DNA from: Flavobacteriaceae bacterium
Lineage (GTDB): Bacteria; Bacteroidota; Bacteroidia; Flavobacteriales; Flavobacteriaceae
Length of the DNA: 64,000 nt
Direction of reading: 5' to 3'
Assembly: GCA_030830005.1 (NCBI GenBank)
Contig: JAURNV010000031.1
Span: forward strand, 120,222 to 184,221
Shown: positions 26,259-36,697 of the stretch, in pieces
How the letters are laid out: every line of letters begins with the position of its first letter
Position numbering within the stretch: the stretch's first letter is position 1
Position numbers and translations under genes: made by a program
The notes under the pieces: model-generated
Told to the model about the DNA's origin: nothing
Seen by the model: only the letters and a program-made list of their open reading frames with translations
Databases searched by the model: none

Positions 26259-28643
26259 ATGATTAAATGGATAAATACACGCTTTTGGGAAAGCGTGGCA
26301 AGGCTTATCCTGCGAAACCGTTTTGTGTTTTTGGCAGCCATTGTGGCTACCACGTTTTTCCTTTCTACACAGTGGAGTAATATTCGCTTTAGTTTTACTG
26401 AGGCTAGCCTTTTGCCAGACAATCATCCTTTTAATACCTTTTATCAGGAATTTTTAGATCGCTTTGGCGAAGAGGGAAATGTAGTTGTCCTAGCGGTCCA
26501 AGACGCACATTTTTTTAGTCCCGAAAAACTTGCTGCTTGGAAAGCTCTTGGAGATAGTTTAGCACTAGATTCAAGTGTGGGAAATGTAGTGGGTATTAGC
26601 GAGTTGACACAACTTAAACGCAACAAAAGAAAAAGGATATTCGAATTAGCGCCCATTCCCCATCAGCAACCCAAAACAAAAGAAGAAGCAATTGCGTTAA
26701 AGCGCTATTTATTTCAACAACAACCCCTTTACGACAACCTCCTTTTTAACAAAGAAACCAATGTTGTCCAAACAGCCGTGTATTTGCGTACAGATGTTGT
26801 TAATAGTGGGGCACGACAAACCTTTGTTGACAAGACTTTAGTGCCTTTGGTTAAAAATTTTGAAGTTCAAACAGGTTTGGATGTTCGTGTTTCCGGAATG
26901 CCGTATATCCGAACCATCAATGCCCAGATGATTTTGAATGAAATTGGGCTATTTGTCGTTGTTGCAACCTTGGTTACCACACTTATTTTCTTTTTCTTTT
27001 TTAGGTCATATCGCGCCACATTTATTTCAATGTCTATCGTAGTTATTGGAGTTATGTGGGCATTTGGAATCATTGGTTTGTTAGGGTTTGAAATTACTGT
27101 ACTCACGGCACTAATTCCACCCATTATTATTGTAATAGGTGTTCCAAACTGTATTTTTCTTATAAACAAATACCAAAATGAAATAAAAAAACACGGGAAT
27201 CAAGCGCGGTCGTTACAACGTGTAATTTCAAAAATTGGAAATGCTACGCTGATGACCAACATGACAACGGCTTGTGGTTTTGCTACATTTATGCTTACCA
27301 ATAGCACCTTACTTAGAGAATTTGGAATCGTAGCATCCATCAATATTATGATGATATTCCTATTGTCGTTACTTATGATACCCATCATCTATAGCTTTAT
27401 GTCTATTCCCAAGAAAAAGCACTTGGAACACCTCAACAGAAAATGGATGTCAGGTTTTGTGTCATGGATGGAACGCATGGTAAAACAGCATCGCGTGTCT
27501 GTTTATTTCGTAGCCATAATTGCCCTGATGCTAAGCATTGTTGGAATGTATGAAATTCGCCTCTCGGGCACCATAATTGATGACATGCCTAAAAAAGCGA
27601 GTTTTTATCAGGATATACGCTTTTTTGAAACCCATTTTAAGGGGGTTATGCCTATCGAAATTATGGTAGACACCAAACGGAAAAATGGCGCTATACGCTT
27701 AAGTACTCTTAATCGCATGAATCGATTGGAAGAGAACTTACGTGAAATTCCAGAACTCTCAACTCCTATCTCAGCAGTTACCGTAGCGAAATACCTAAAA
27801 CAATCGTTTTATAATGGAAATCCCAAATATTTTCAATTGCCTACTAATCAAGAAAATAATTTTATTCGGGCGCACGCTAAAAACTTAGGTGGTGAGGCAA
27901 ATTTTTTGACACGTCTTGTAGATTCAACAGGGCAATATGCACGCATAACTGTGATGTTACAAGATGTCACTACCGAACGAATGGAAGCTATTGAGAAGCA
28001 AATCCAAAATAGTATTAACAAATACTTCCCTGCTGATGTTTTTGAGGTATCCATGACGGGAAAAGCACTGGGATATCTTAAAGGAACACGGTTTTTGGTG
28101 CGCAACCTTGTGGTGTCTCTTAGTCTTGCTATTCTACTAATTGCGTTGTTTATGGCATACATGTTTCGATCGTTTAGAATGATTCTTATTTCTTTATTGC
28201 CTAACGTTATTCCGCTTATCCTTACTGCTGGGATGATGGGCTTTTTAGGGATTGCTATAAAGCCCTCAACCATATTGGTGTTTAGTGTCGCTTTTGGTAT
28301 TTCGGTAGATGACACCATTCATTTCTTGGTTAAATACCGACAGGAACTGCAATCATCAAAATGGAATATTAAAAAATCGGTATATACAGCGCTTCGCGAA
28401 ACAGGCGTAAGTATGTTTTATACTTCTATCGTATTGTTCTTTGGATTTTCGGTGTTTATGATTTCTAGTTATGGGGGTACGGTAGCTCTTGGCGGATTGG
28501 TATCAGCAACACTGCTTTTTGCTATGCTTGCTAATCTTATTTTGTTACCATCTCTTTTGCTTTCACTCGAAAAGCAAATTGCAAACGAACGTACACTTAA
28601 AGAGCCAAAGTTTCAAATTTTACCCGAGAACGAAGCGGAATAA
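26259..28643 (+). CDS. RND/MMPL-family transporter (predicted exporter)
   Basis: Two repeats of the TM module; VFSVAFGISVDDTIHFLVKYRQEL. Confidence 0.9.
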   Translation: MIKWINTRFWESVARLILRNRFVFLAAIVATTFFLSTQWSNIRFSFTEASLLPDNHPFNTFYQEFLDRFGEEGNVVVLAVQDAHFFSPEKLAAWKALGDSLALDSSVGNVVGISELTQLKRNKRKRIFELAPIPHQQPKTKEEAIALKRYLFQQQPLYDNLLFNKETNVVQTAVYLRTDVVNSGARQTFVDKTLVPLVKNFEVQTGLDVRVSGMPYIRTINAQMILNEIGLFVVVATLVTTLIFFFFFRSYRATFISMSIVVIGVMWAFGIIGLLGFEITVLTALIPPIIIVIGVPNCIFLINKYQNEIKKHGNQARSLQRVISKIGNATLMTNMTTACGFATFMLTNSTLLREFGIVASINIMMIFLLSLLMIPIIYSFMSIPKKKHLEHLNRKWMSGFVSWMERMVKQHRVSVYFVAIIALMLSIVGMYEIRLSGTIIDDMPKKASFYQDIRFFETHFKGVMPIEIMVDTKRKNGAIRLSTLNRMNRLEENLREIPELSTPISAVTVAKYLKQSFYNGNPKYFQLPTNQENNFIRAHAKNLGGEANFLTRLVDSTGQYARITVMLQDVTTERMEAIEKQIQNSINKYFPADVFEVSMTGKALGYLKGTRFLVRNLVVSLSLAILLIALFMAYMFRSFRMILISLLPNVIPLILTAGMMGFLGIAIKPSTILVFSVAFGISVDDTIHFLVKYRQELQSSKWNIKKSVYTALRETGVSMFYTSIVLFFGFSVFMISSYGGTVALGGLVSATLLFAMLANLILLPSLLLSLEKQIANERTLKEPKFQILPENEAE

Positions 28644-28649
28644 TTGCGT

Positions 28650-28657
28650 TATATTTG
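28650..28657 (+). promoter_or_regulatory. Candidate -7 element TATATTTG for asnS
   Basis: TAnnTTTG, 22 nt upstream of ATG 28680; weak -33. Confidence 0.35.
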
Positions 28658-28679
28658 TCGTGACAAATTTGAATATATA

Positions 28680-30080
28680 ATGGACATTCGTCAACTTTTT
28701 TTAGGGAAATTAAAAAACCAAAAGGTAACTGTTCGAGGTTGGGTACGAACTTTTCGAGCCAATCGGTTTATTGCCCTTAATGACGGGTCCTGTTTAGCAA
28801 ATTTACAATGTGTGGTAGATTTTGAACAAACCCCACAAGAGGTGCTTGAAGAAATCAATACCGGCGCTGCACTTGAGGTGGTAGGTTTGTTGGTAGAAAG
28901 CCAAGGCAAAGGACAGCAATTTGAAGTCCAAGTGGAAAGCCTTGCTGTTTTAGGCGCATCAAACCCTGATGAATATCCAATACAACCCAAAAAACATTCG
29001 TTAGAATTTTTACGTGAAAAAGCGCATTTACGCGTACGCACCAATACATTTGCAGCTGTAATGCGTGTTCGCGCAGCACTGTCATTTGCAGTGCATCAAT
29101 ACTTTACCAATAACGGATTTTATCAGGTTCATACACCTATAATTACTGGGAGTGATGCCGAAGGAGCAGGTGAAATGTTTCGAGTAACCACCCTTGACCC
29201 AACTGTAAGTTCTGAAGAAACAGACTTTTTTGGTAAAGAAACCAATCTAACGGTATCGGGACAATTGGAGGCTGAGACCTACGCCATGGGCCTTGGGAAA
29301 GTTTATACATTTGGTCCCACTTTTAGGGCAGAAAACTCCAACACTTCACGTCATTTAGCTGAGTTTTGGATGATAGAGCCCGAAGTAGCCTTTAACGATT
29401 TAGATGATAATATGGATTTGGCCGAAGATTTTATCAAATCTGTGTTGGCAAACATATTAGAAAACTGCAACGAAGATTTAACGTTTTTGGATGAACGCTT
29501 TTCTAGTGAAGAGGCCAAAAAACCTCAGGCAGAACGCAGTCCTATGGGGCTTTTAGAGCGATTAAAATTTGTTATACAAAACGAATTTATGCGAGTATCC
29601 TACACTGATGCTATTGAAATATTACGCAATTCCAAACCCAATAAAAAGAAGAAATTTAAATATCCCATAGAGGCTTGGGGAGTGGATTTGCAAAGCGAGC
29701 ACGAGCGTTATTTGGTAGAAAAACACTTTACTAGCCCTGTAATTTTATTCGACTACCCCGCCGACATCAAGGCCTTTTATATGCGCATGAATGACGACGG
29801 CAAAACCGTTCGGGCTATGGATGTGCTTTTCCCTGGTGTAGGCGAAATGGTAGGAGGCTCACAACGAGAGGAGCGTCTAGACAAATTAGTAGCGCGGATG
29901 CAAGCCATGGATATTGATGAAAAAGAATTGTGGTGGTATACCGATTTGCGTCGGTTTGGCACTGCAGTACACTCGGGATTTGGACTTGGGTTTGAGCGGT
30001 TAGTGCTATATGCCACAGGAATGTCTAACATTAGAGATGTGATTCCTTACCCTCGTACTCCACTTAGTGCATCGTTTTAG
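28680..30080 (+). CDS. asnS: Asparaginyl-tRNA synthetase
   Basis: Class II aaRS motifs: [40 protein letters not shown]; start ATG 28680. Confidence 0.97.
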   Translation: MDIRQLFLGKLKNQKVTVRGWVRTFRANRFIALNDGSCLANLQCVVDFEQTPQEVLEEINTGAALEVVGLLVESQGKGQQFEVQVESLAVLGASNPDEYPIQPKKHSLEFLREKAHLRVRTNTFAAVMRVRAALSFAVHQYFTNNGFYQVHTPIITGSDAEGAGEMFRVTTLDPTVSSEETDFFGKETNLTVSGQLEAETYAMGLGKVYTFGPTFRAENSNTSRHLAEFWMIEPEVAFNDLDDNMDLAEDFIKSVLANILENCNEDLTFLDERFSSEEAKKPQAERSPMGLLERLKFVIQNEFMRVSYTDAIEILRNSKPNKKKKFKYPIEAWGVDLQSEHERYLVEKHFTSPVILFDYPADIKAFYMRMNDDGKTVRAMDVLFPGVGEMVGGSQREERLDKLVARMQAMDIDEKELWWYTDLRRFGTAVHSGFGLGFERLVLYATGMSNIRDVIPYPRTPLSASF

Positions 30081-30128
30081 GTAAAATGGTTGGGGTTTTT
30101 TGTATTTTTAAAAACCCATACTTGACTT

Positions 30129-31577
30129 ATGCTTAAACAACAACTACAATTTAAGCTTTCCCAAAAGCTATCGCCACAACAAATTCAGTTGATGCGACTG
30201 ATACAGTTGCCTGTACAGTCTTTTGAGCAACAAATATTGCGAGAAATTGAAGAAAACCCTGCCTTAGCGCCAGGAAAAGAAAATGAAACAGAACAGGAAG
30301 AATTTAATACTCCCGACGAAGATCGTGGGGAAATCATTGAAACTGATGATATTGACATAGATGCCTATTTGAGTGATGATGAAATCCCTGAGTATCGGCT
30401 CCGTTCTCAAAATTACAGTGCAGACGACGAAGAAAAACACGTGCCTTATGCTGCTGGAGTAAGTTTTCACCAACAGTTAATGGCGCAACTGGATACCATT
30501 ACGTTTACAGAAAAACAATATCGTATTGCAACTTTTTTAGTAGGGAGTATTGACACTAGTGGCTACATTCGGCGAGAGCTCATTGATGTAGTAGACGACT
30601 TGGCATTTAACGAAAATATTTACACCGATGAGCATGAAGTTCGAAGGGTTTTAGATGAAGTTCAACAGTTAGATCCTCCAGGTGTTGGGGGGTTAAATCT
30701 TCAAGAATGTTTGCTTATTCAGTTAAAACGCAAACCCCAAACAGAAGCTATTTCGACTGCTGTTTTATTGTTAGAAAATCAATTCGACGCTTTTACTAAA
30801 AAACATTTTAGCAAAATAAAAGCCCGCCTAAAAATAGACGACAATCAGCTTAAAGACTGTATGCTAGAAATTGAGAAACTGAACCCAAAACCTGGCGCCG
30901 CTTACAGTAATGATGCCAAAACAAATGCACATATTGTACCTGATTTTACCATTCACCTAATAGATGGTCAGCTCAATTTGATGCTTAACGGCAGAAACGC
31001 TCCAGAACTTCATGTTTCTTACGAGTATCGAAATATGCTTTCTGGATATAAGGAGGCTAAAGAGAAGAATAAAGAACAGCAAAAAGCCGTTCAATTCATT
31101 AAGCAAAAGCTAGATGCTGCTCGATGGTTTATTGATGCTATAAAGCAACGGCAACATACCCTTCAAGAAACCATGAAAACAATTATGGAATTTCAACGTG
31201 AATATTTCCTTACTGGGGATGAGCAAAAACTTAAACCTATGATTCTAAAAGACATTGCAGATCGTATTGGTATGGATATTTCTACAGTGTCAAGAGTTGC
31301 CAACAGCAAATATGTAGACACCCCTTATGGAACCAAACTGGTAAAGTGGTTTTTCTCTGAAGGAATTACCAACGCTGAGGGAGAAGACGTTTCAACCATT
31401 GAGGTTAAGAAAGTGCTGAGTGACGTAATTGCAGACGAGGACAAGTCTAGTCCGCTTACCGATGAACAACTTATGAATATCATGAATAAAAAAGGGTATC
31501 CTATTGCACGTCGTACTGTGGCAAAATACCGTGAAATGATTGGCGCCCCTGTGGCAAGACTACGGAAGGAATTATAA
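30129..31577 (+). CDS. rpoN: RNA polymerase sigma-54 factor
   Basis: LSPQQIQLMRLIQLPVQSFEQQILREIEENPAL; C-terminal ARRTVAKYREMIGAPVARLRK (RpoN box). Confidence 0.97.
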   Translation: MLKQQLQFKLSQKLSPQQIQLMRLIQLPVQSFEQQILREIEENPALAPGKENETEQEEFNTPDEDRGEIIETDDIDIDAYLSDDEIPEYRLRSQNYSADDEEKHVPYAAGVSFHQQLMAQLDTITFTEKQYRIATFLVGSIDTSGYIRRELIDVVDDLAFNENIYTDEHEVRRVLDEVQQLDPPGVGGLNLQECLLIQLKRKPQTEAISTAVLLLENQFDAFTKKHFSKIKARLKIDDNQLKDCMLEIEKLNPKPGAAYSNDAKTNAHIVPDFTIHLIDGQLNLMLNGRNAPELHVSYEYRNMLSGYKEAKEKNKEQQKAVQFIKQKLDAARWFIDAIKQRQHTLQETMKTIMEFQREYFLTGDEQKLKPMILKDIADRIGMDISTVSRVANSKYVDTPYGTKLVKWFFSEGITNAEGEDVSTIEVKKVLSDVIADEDKSSPLTDEQLMNIMNKKGYPIARRTVAKYREMIGAPVARLRKEL

Positions 31578-31850
31578 CGTCTTTTTTTGATTATCTATCC
31601 AATTGGCTATTGGAAAGCCAAGCCCTATTAGAATATACGACCATCCCAAAATAGGCGGATTCTCATCATTGATAAGCATCGCAATTCCCAAAACGGACAT
31701 CAAAATTCCATAGCTAATCAGGCAAATAGTACGCACCCGTTCTCGCTTGTGCGCTGGTAGTTTAAAAACATGTATTGAAATATAGTTTAGGGCTAACAGC
31801 AAAATAAGTGTTGCAGCAAGAATAAGTAGCCCTTTAAGCATGATGTTCAA
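31572..31850 (-). CDS. Small membrane protein of unknown function
   Basis: Three predicted hydrophobic segments; convergent with rpoN. Confidence 0.6.
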   Translation of the reverse strand: MNIMLKGLLILAATLILLLALNYISIHVFKLPAHKRERVRTICLISYGILMSVLGIAMLINDENPPILGWSYILIGLGFPIANWIDNQKKTL

Positions 31851-31914
31851 TTAAACCTGTGCTAAAATTATAAAAAAATGGTAAGCAGTGGAAGTCGGCT
31901 CGCCAACTAAAACA

Positions 31915-33621
31915 CTACTGCTCAATCTCCGTATAATACAACTCCAACTGTGCCTTAAAATCCGCCAAAGCGGGATCTGATGGATTAGGTCCAACAAAAA
32001 CAGTTGATTTTGGTGAAGACACAGCTCCAGCCGGGAGTTTTACTTCTGACCCATAAACTTTAGCCAATTCAACTTGAGACTGTGAAGTATAACCATTAGT
32101 TAATGACAATTGCAGCGGGGCGTTAATGGAGTCATTACTTATAATGTTGCGTAAATGGTTTGTAATCCTAATTTTATAATACTGTTTTTCTTCATCCTCA
32201 ATTAAGAAGCCACCATAAATTAACTTATTGAGCGTTGTAGATGCGCTTACGTCTTCCAAAAAGTCAATTAGCGGAGCACCTGAATTTGCCCTATATAAAT
32301 ATAATCTATCTGGAAGCGTTAATCCATACTGATTTACTGCCTGCTTATCTACATAAAAAGTAAGATTCGCTTCATTAATTAGCCATGATTTTCCCTTAAG
32401 GGATTCAAGTACTTCATCGTCCTCGAATAAGGTAATTGTAGCTACGCTCCCAAGGCCGCCGCCAAGAGCAATTTGCTCCATATTGTTAGAAGAAACAATA
32501 GCGTTTAAATTAGCGTTTGCAGGAACCGTTTGTGTAAGTGTGTTGAATTTTAATATGCCCGCATTAAGTAAAAATTCCATCTCCTTATCTTCAGTTTCTC
32601 CGGTTGTCGAATCTTCCTTTTTACCCTTATAGGTATATGCAACTCTAATAACCATTTTATTTACATCAAATAACATAAGTAAGGGTGCGCTAAAATTGCT
32701 TGTTTTAATAGCGATAGACCTAAAGTAGTTTTGCCATGATTCTCCGGATAAAAGTTCACTATCTCCCTCTTTGTTTATAAGAAGTTGTTGAAAAGCTTGT
32801 TTGTCAAGCGGAATTCTTAACCTTGGTGATAGATTAGCCGCATCATCAATTACAATCTCATTAAGGTCAAGTTGCATGCTATGGGTGCCAAGTACCTGAT
32901 CAAAGTGGGTTGCAACATCAAAGTCAGAATAATAAGGTTGATATTGCTCAAAATTATTACTTGGGTCCAATTGACGCAAAAAATAGTTAAGCTTGCTTAC
33001 TTCCACGTCAAACATAGCCGTTTTATTTCCATACAAAGAATCTATCGAGTATAGTTTTTTGTCAGGGTTAGGGTTTTCAGTTTCTAGATCTTGACCATCG
33101 TTTATTCCGTCATTGTCAGTGTCTTTTTTAGTCGGGTCTGTTCCCATGGCTGTTTCTTCAATATCACTTACGCCATCCCCATCAGAGTCACTATTCGGGT
33201 CGTTATCGTCAATGTCAAATTCATCTATCAATCCGTCGCCATCTTCATCATTTTCGTGAGTAAAAAACGGGATTTCAAGCCATACGTCAGTGACCGTTTC
33301 TAATTCGTTAAATGTACTGTCAATTTCCTGTTGGTAGGAGAGTTCTCCAAATATCGCATCATAATTGCTAAGATTCACTTGAGTTACAATAGCGGCATTA
33401 GTCGTTCCGAACAGCATATCATCTCGATCACCAAGTTGTAAAACCGGCATATTGTTGGTTTGAACAACGTCAATAAGGGTGTGAGAAACTCCTAATGGAA
33501 ACGTTTCCTTTTTACCTTGTATTACATTTGAAGGAATGACATCTGCGCCAATAGCATTAAATTTTTTATCGCAAGAAATTAAGAAGAGCACTAAAGCAAT
33601 GGGTAGGAGCTTTTTTATCAT
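31915..33621 (-). CDS. DUF4270-family lipoprotein with thrombospondin type-3-like Asp-rich repeats
   Basis: MIKKLLPIALVLFLISCDKK lipobox; DEDGDGLIDEFDIDDNDPNSDSDGDGVSDIEETAMGTDPTKKDTDNDGINDG; start 33621 preferred over 33672. Confidence 0.82.
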   Translation of the reverse strand: MIKKLLPIALVLFLISCDKKFNAIGADVIPSNVIQGKKETFPLGVSHTLIDVVQTNNMPVLQLGDRDDMLFGTTNAAIVTQVNLSNYDAIFGELSYQQEIDSTFNELETVTDVWLEIPFFTHENDEDGDGLIDEFDIDDNDPNSDSDGDGVSDIEETAMGTDPTKKDTDNDGINDGQDLETENPNPDKKLYSIDSLYGNKTAMFDVEVSKLNYFLRQLDPSNNFEQYQPYYSDFDVATHFDQVLGTHSMQLDLNEIVIDDAANLSPRLRIPLDKQAFQQLLINKEGDSELLSGESWQNYFRSIAIKTSNFSAPLLMLFDVNKMVIRVAYTYKGKKEDSTTGETEDKEMEFLLNAGILKFNTLTQTVPANANLNAIVSSNNMEQIALGGGLGSVATITLFEDDEVLESLKGKSWLINEANLTFYVDKQAVNQYGLTLPDRLYLYRANSGAPLIDFLEDVSASTTLNKLIYGGFLIEDEEKQYYKIRITNHLRNIISNDSINAPLQLSLTNGYTSQSQVELAKVYGSEVKLPAGAVSSPKSTVFVGPNPSDPALADFKAQLELYYTEIEQ

Positions 33622-33628
33622 GAGAAGA

Positions 33629-34432
33629 TTAAAATTCAGACTGGTAAAATGTTTCGTGGGCAGTAAGCACATCAGAATCTTTCGTCAATTTTAAAAATGG
33701 TTTTGAGCTGTTGAAAATGTTGTTTTTTACAACATCACTTACGCCATCACTAGCAATAATAATGCCATCTGAATGTTGTGCAGCATTTGTAAACATAGCG
33801 TCAAGTGTAGGAGATTTCAATTCTGGCATTTGTTCAGGAGCAATTCCATCAAAAACAATTTTTGAAAATAAATCTCCTGCAAGTTCTTCTTCAAATGGCG
33901 GTGTAAAGAACGATGTAATAATTTTGGTGTTAGCCAATAAAGGTTCGTCTTTAAAATAAAACTTACAATACAATGGAACCAGCGAAGCAATCCACCCTTG
34001 TGCATGAATAATGTCTGGAGACCAGTTTAACTTTTTTACTGTTTCGATTACTCCCTTAGCAAAGAAAATAGCCCGTTCTTCGTTGTCCTCATAAAGTTTT
34101 CCGTCTTCACTAGCATATAACCCGCGTCCTTTAAAATAATCTTCATTATCAATGAAGTATACTTGCATACGTTCTTTAGGAATAGAGGCAACTTTAATTA
34201 TAAGAGGCATATCAATGTCATTCACAACCAGGTTCATTCCCGACAACCTAATAACTTCATGCAACTGATGACGGCGCTCGTTTATTTGTCCATACTTAGG
34301 AATAAAAATACGCGTATGCCCCCCAAGTTCATTTACCATTTTGGGTATTTCGAATGCTAAATTTGAAAGTTCGCTATGTGGTAAATATGGAACGACTTCA
34401 GATGATATGTATAATATCTTTTTGTCTTTCAT
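33629..34432 (-). CDS. Glycogen/starch synthase-like protein, GT5 N-terminal domain only
   Basis: MKDKKILYISSEVVPYLPHSELSNLAFEIPKMVNELGGHTRIFIPKYG...PDIIHAQGWIASLVP; ~267 aa. Confidence 0.82.
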   Translation of the reverse strand: MKDKKILYISSEVVPYLPHSELSNLAFEIPKMVNELGGHTRIFIPKYGQINERRHQLHEVIRLSGMNLVVNDIDMPLIIKVASIPKERMQVYFIDNEDYFKGRGLYASEDGKLYEDNEERAIFFAKGVIETVKKLNWSPDIIHAQGWIASLVPLYCKFYFKDEPLLANTKIITSFFTPPFEEELAGDLFSKIVFDGIAPEQMPELKSPTLDAMFTNAAQHSDGIIIASDGVSDVVKNNIFNSSKPFLKLTKDSDVLTAHETFYQSEF

Positions 34433-34465
34433 ATTAGGAGCAAGTCGTATTTGTGAATTAAACGA

Positions 34466-34473
34466 CAAATTTA
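34466..34473 (-). promoter_or_regulatory. Candidate -7 element TAAATTTG for the glycogen-synthase-like gene
   Basis: CAAATTTA on the + strand, 34 nt upstream of ATG 34432, in the panC divergent region. Confidence 0.4.
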
Positions 34474-34523
34474 CTAAAAATTTACACGACTTTTGTGCCC
34501 AACTCGAAAGCATAACATCATCA

Positions 34524-35360
34524 ATGCCACTAATTCGAACATTAACAGGACTGGAAGAAGCTCGAAATAATTACAAAGGCAATCGTTGTGGTCTAGTCCC
34601 AACTATGGGTGCGCTGCATCTTGGGCATCTCGCGTTGATTGAAAAAGCTCTTGCTGAAAACGAAGTAGTCTGGGTTTCCATTTTTGTTAATCCTACACAA
34701 TTTAACAACCTCAACGATTTAGAGAATTACCCTAAGTCCTTGAACGCCGACGTCGACGCAATTCACAGTATTCATCCTAAAATCAACATATTTGCCCCGA
34801 CAGTTTTAGAAATGTATCCCCAAAAAATTGAAGCTAATTCACACATTTTTTACGGTCTAGAAACCGTAATGGAAGGAGCCGACCGCCCTGGTCACTTTGA
34901 AGGAGTAATAACCATCGTTTCAAAACTTTTTGATGTCGTAAAACCAGATTGTGCCTATTTTGGCGAAAAAGATTTTCAGCAATTGCTAATTATTAAAAAT
35001 TGGACGAAAACCAATAGGCCTTCAACCAAAATTATTGCCTGTCCCATCGTACGTGAAGCAAACGGACTTGCCATGAGTTCTCGAAATAACCTGCTGTCAA
35101 AAGAAGCCCGGCAAGAAGCAGGGTTTATTTTCAAAACCTTAAACTATTGTGTTCAAAAGCTGAGAACCTCTACTGAAATCCTAGCAGAAATAAAGCGCGT
35201 TTTTGCCTCCCATCCCTCCTTTACACTTCATTACGCCATTTGTGTAGATGAAGATAGTTTACAAGAAGTTTCCCAAATCGACCCCTATAAAAACCAGCGG
35301 CTTTTTATTGCAGCTTCTGTTGAAGGGGTAAGATTGATTGATAATATCGCATTAAAATAA
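34524..35360 (+). CDS. panC: Pantoate--beta-alanine ligase
   Basis: [21 protein letters not shown]...[12 protein letters not shown]...MSSRNNLLS; start ATG 34524. Confidence 0.96.
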   Translation: MPLIRTLTGLEEARNNYKGNRCGLVPTMGALHLGHLALIEKALAENEVVWVSIFVNPTQFNNLNDLENYPKSLNADVDAIHSIHPKINIFAPTVLEMYPQKIEANSHIFYGLETVMEGADRPGHFEGVITIVSKLFDVVKPDCAYFGEKDFQQLLIIKNWTKTNRPSTKIIACPIVREANGLAMSSRNNLLSKEARQEAGFIFKTLNYCVQKLRTSTEILAEIKRVFASHPSFTLHYAICVDEDSLQEVSQIDPYKNQRLFIAASVEGVRLIDNIALK

Positions 35361-35361
35361 G

Positions 35362-35369
35362 TACATTTG
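35362..35369 (+). promoter_or_regulatory. Candidate -7 element TACATTTG for panD, with TTG at 35338-35340
   Basis: TTG-N21-TACATTTG only 4 nt before the panD ATG. Confidence 0.5.
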
Positions 35370-35373
35370 CGCC

Positions 35374-35724
35374 ATGCAAATTGAGGTTTTAAAATCTAAA
35401 ATTCATCGAGTAACAGTTACTGGTGCTGAGCTTAATTATATTGGAAGTATTACCATTGACAAAACCCTTATGGATGCCGCCAATATTATTGCGGGGGAAA
35501 AAGTTCAAGTGGTGAATTTAAACAATGGTGAACGCTTGGAAACCTATGTCATTGAAGGTGCTGCTAACTCTGGAGAAATTACCCTTAACGGACCTGCAGC
35601 TCGTAAAGTTCAAAAAGGGGATATTATTATTATTATTAGCTATGCTATCATGCTTTTTGAAGAGGCGAAAACATTTATCCCTACTTTGATTTTTCCAAAT
35701 ACTACCACCAACTCCTTAGACTAA
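35374..35724 (+). CDS. panD: Aspartate 1-decarboxylase proenzyme
   Basis: Contains Y-I-G-S-I-T processing site; [28 protein letters not shown]. Confidence 0.97.
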   Translation: MQIEVLKSKIHRVTVTGAELNYIGSITIDKTLMDAANIIAGEKVQVVNLNNGERLETYVIEGAANSGEITLNGPAARKVQKGDIIIIISYAIMLFEEAKTFIPTLIFPNTTTNSLD

Positions 35725-35727
35725 ATC

Positions 35728-36684
35728 ATGTCTAAATTGCTAAAGCTCCTAAAAAAAATTGTGCCTCTGGGATTAGGACTGTATTTAGTCTATTTCTCAT
35801 TTGAAAATACCTCAGAAAACGATCGTCAGCAAATTATTACAGCCATCAAACAAGCCGACTTACAGTATGTTTTTTTGTCTCTTGCCTTTGGTGTGTTCAG
35901 CCATTTAGCACGCGCGTATCGTTGGAACTATTTACTCAAGCCTTTAGGGTACCAGCCTTCTTTTATGATTCGAACCTTAACGGTTATGATATCATACTTT
36001 GCCAATCTTGGCATACCCCGATCAGGAGAGGTGTTGCGAGCCACCGCACTCTTAACCTATGGCAACGTCCCCTTTGAAAAAGGATTTGGAACGATAGTGA
36101 TTGAGCGGATTATTGACCTTATTTTACTCTTGTTATTTATTGGAGTTGGGCTTGTGCTTCAAGGCGAATTGCTTCTTGGAATTATTGGTAATCCCTCCTT
36201 TGGCAGTACTTCCTTGGTTGTATTTGTATTGGTTGTTATCCTCTTTGTTATAGGCATAAAACAGGTGAAAAAATCTCAAGGTGTTTTGGCAAAGAAAATT
36301 TTGATTTTTTTTAGCGGCTTATGGTCTGGAATGCTTTCTATACGCACCATGAAAAATAAATGGGCTTTTGTAGCGCATACATTATTTATTTGGCTAATGT
36401 ACTTAGCCATGTTTTGGGTTGTTACTTTTGCTTTGCCCGAGACCAATGGCTTACCCCTTTCGGCAATTATTCCAGCATTCATTGCAGGAGGATTCGCCAT
36501 GTCTGCAACAAACGGAGGTATTGGGTTATACCCCTTGGCCGTAGCGGCAGTTTTTCATGCCTTTGGTGTGCCCTACCCCGAAGCACTTGCTTTTGGTTGG
36601 GTCATGTGGACATCACAAACCGCAATGGTTGTGGTGTTTGGAAGTCTATCTTTTTTGTTTCTCCCTTTTTTGTCCAAAAAATAA
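35728..36684 (+). CDS. LPG_synthase_TM (UPF0104) family membrane protein
   Basis: AYRWNYLLKPLGYQPSF...GIPRSGEVLRATALLTYGNVPFEKGFGTIVIERIIDL. Confidence 0.88.
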   Translation: MSKLLKLLKKIVPLGLGLYLVYFSFENTSENDRQQIITAIKQADLQYVFLSLAFGVFSHLARAYRWNYLLKPLGYQPSFMIRTLTVMISYFANLGIPRSGEVLRATALLTYGNVPFEKGFGTIVIERIIDLILLLLFIGVGLVLQGELLLGIIGNPSFGSTSLVVFVLVVILFVIGIKQVKKSQGVLAKKILIFFSGLWSGMLSIRTMKNKWAFVAHTLFIWLMYLAMFWVVTFALPETNGLPLSAIIPAFIAGGFAMSATNGGIGLYPLAVAAVFHAFGVPYPEALAFGWVMWTSQTAMVVVFGSLSFLFLPFLSKK

Positions 36685-36697
36685 GTAGCTTCGCTTT

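Noticed and set aside
27848-28318. 156-aa antisense ORF in the MMPL transporter (and similar antisense ORFs in sufS, tsf, polA and the BNR gene)
   Set aside because: Fully embedded opposite conserved coding sequence; no independent evidence.
30080-30128. GGGTTTTT...AAAAACCC pairing between asnS and rpoN as a terminator
   Set aside because: Stem is mostly A-T with ambiguous register and no U-tract after the 3' arm; not strong enough to list.
32990-33260. Asp/Gly-rich repeats mistaken for a DNA-level tandem repeat or CRISPR-like array
   Set aside because: The repetition is at the protein motif level (TSP3-like) with poor DNA identity and no regular spacer structure.
34341-34523. 61-aa N-terminal extension of PanC in the ORF track
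   Set aside because: It is antisense to the start and promoter of the divergent GT5-like gene; PanC homology begins at MPLIRTL (34524).
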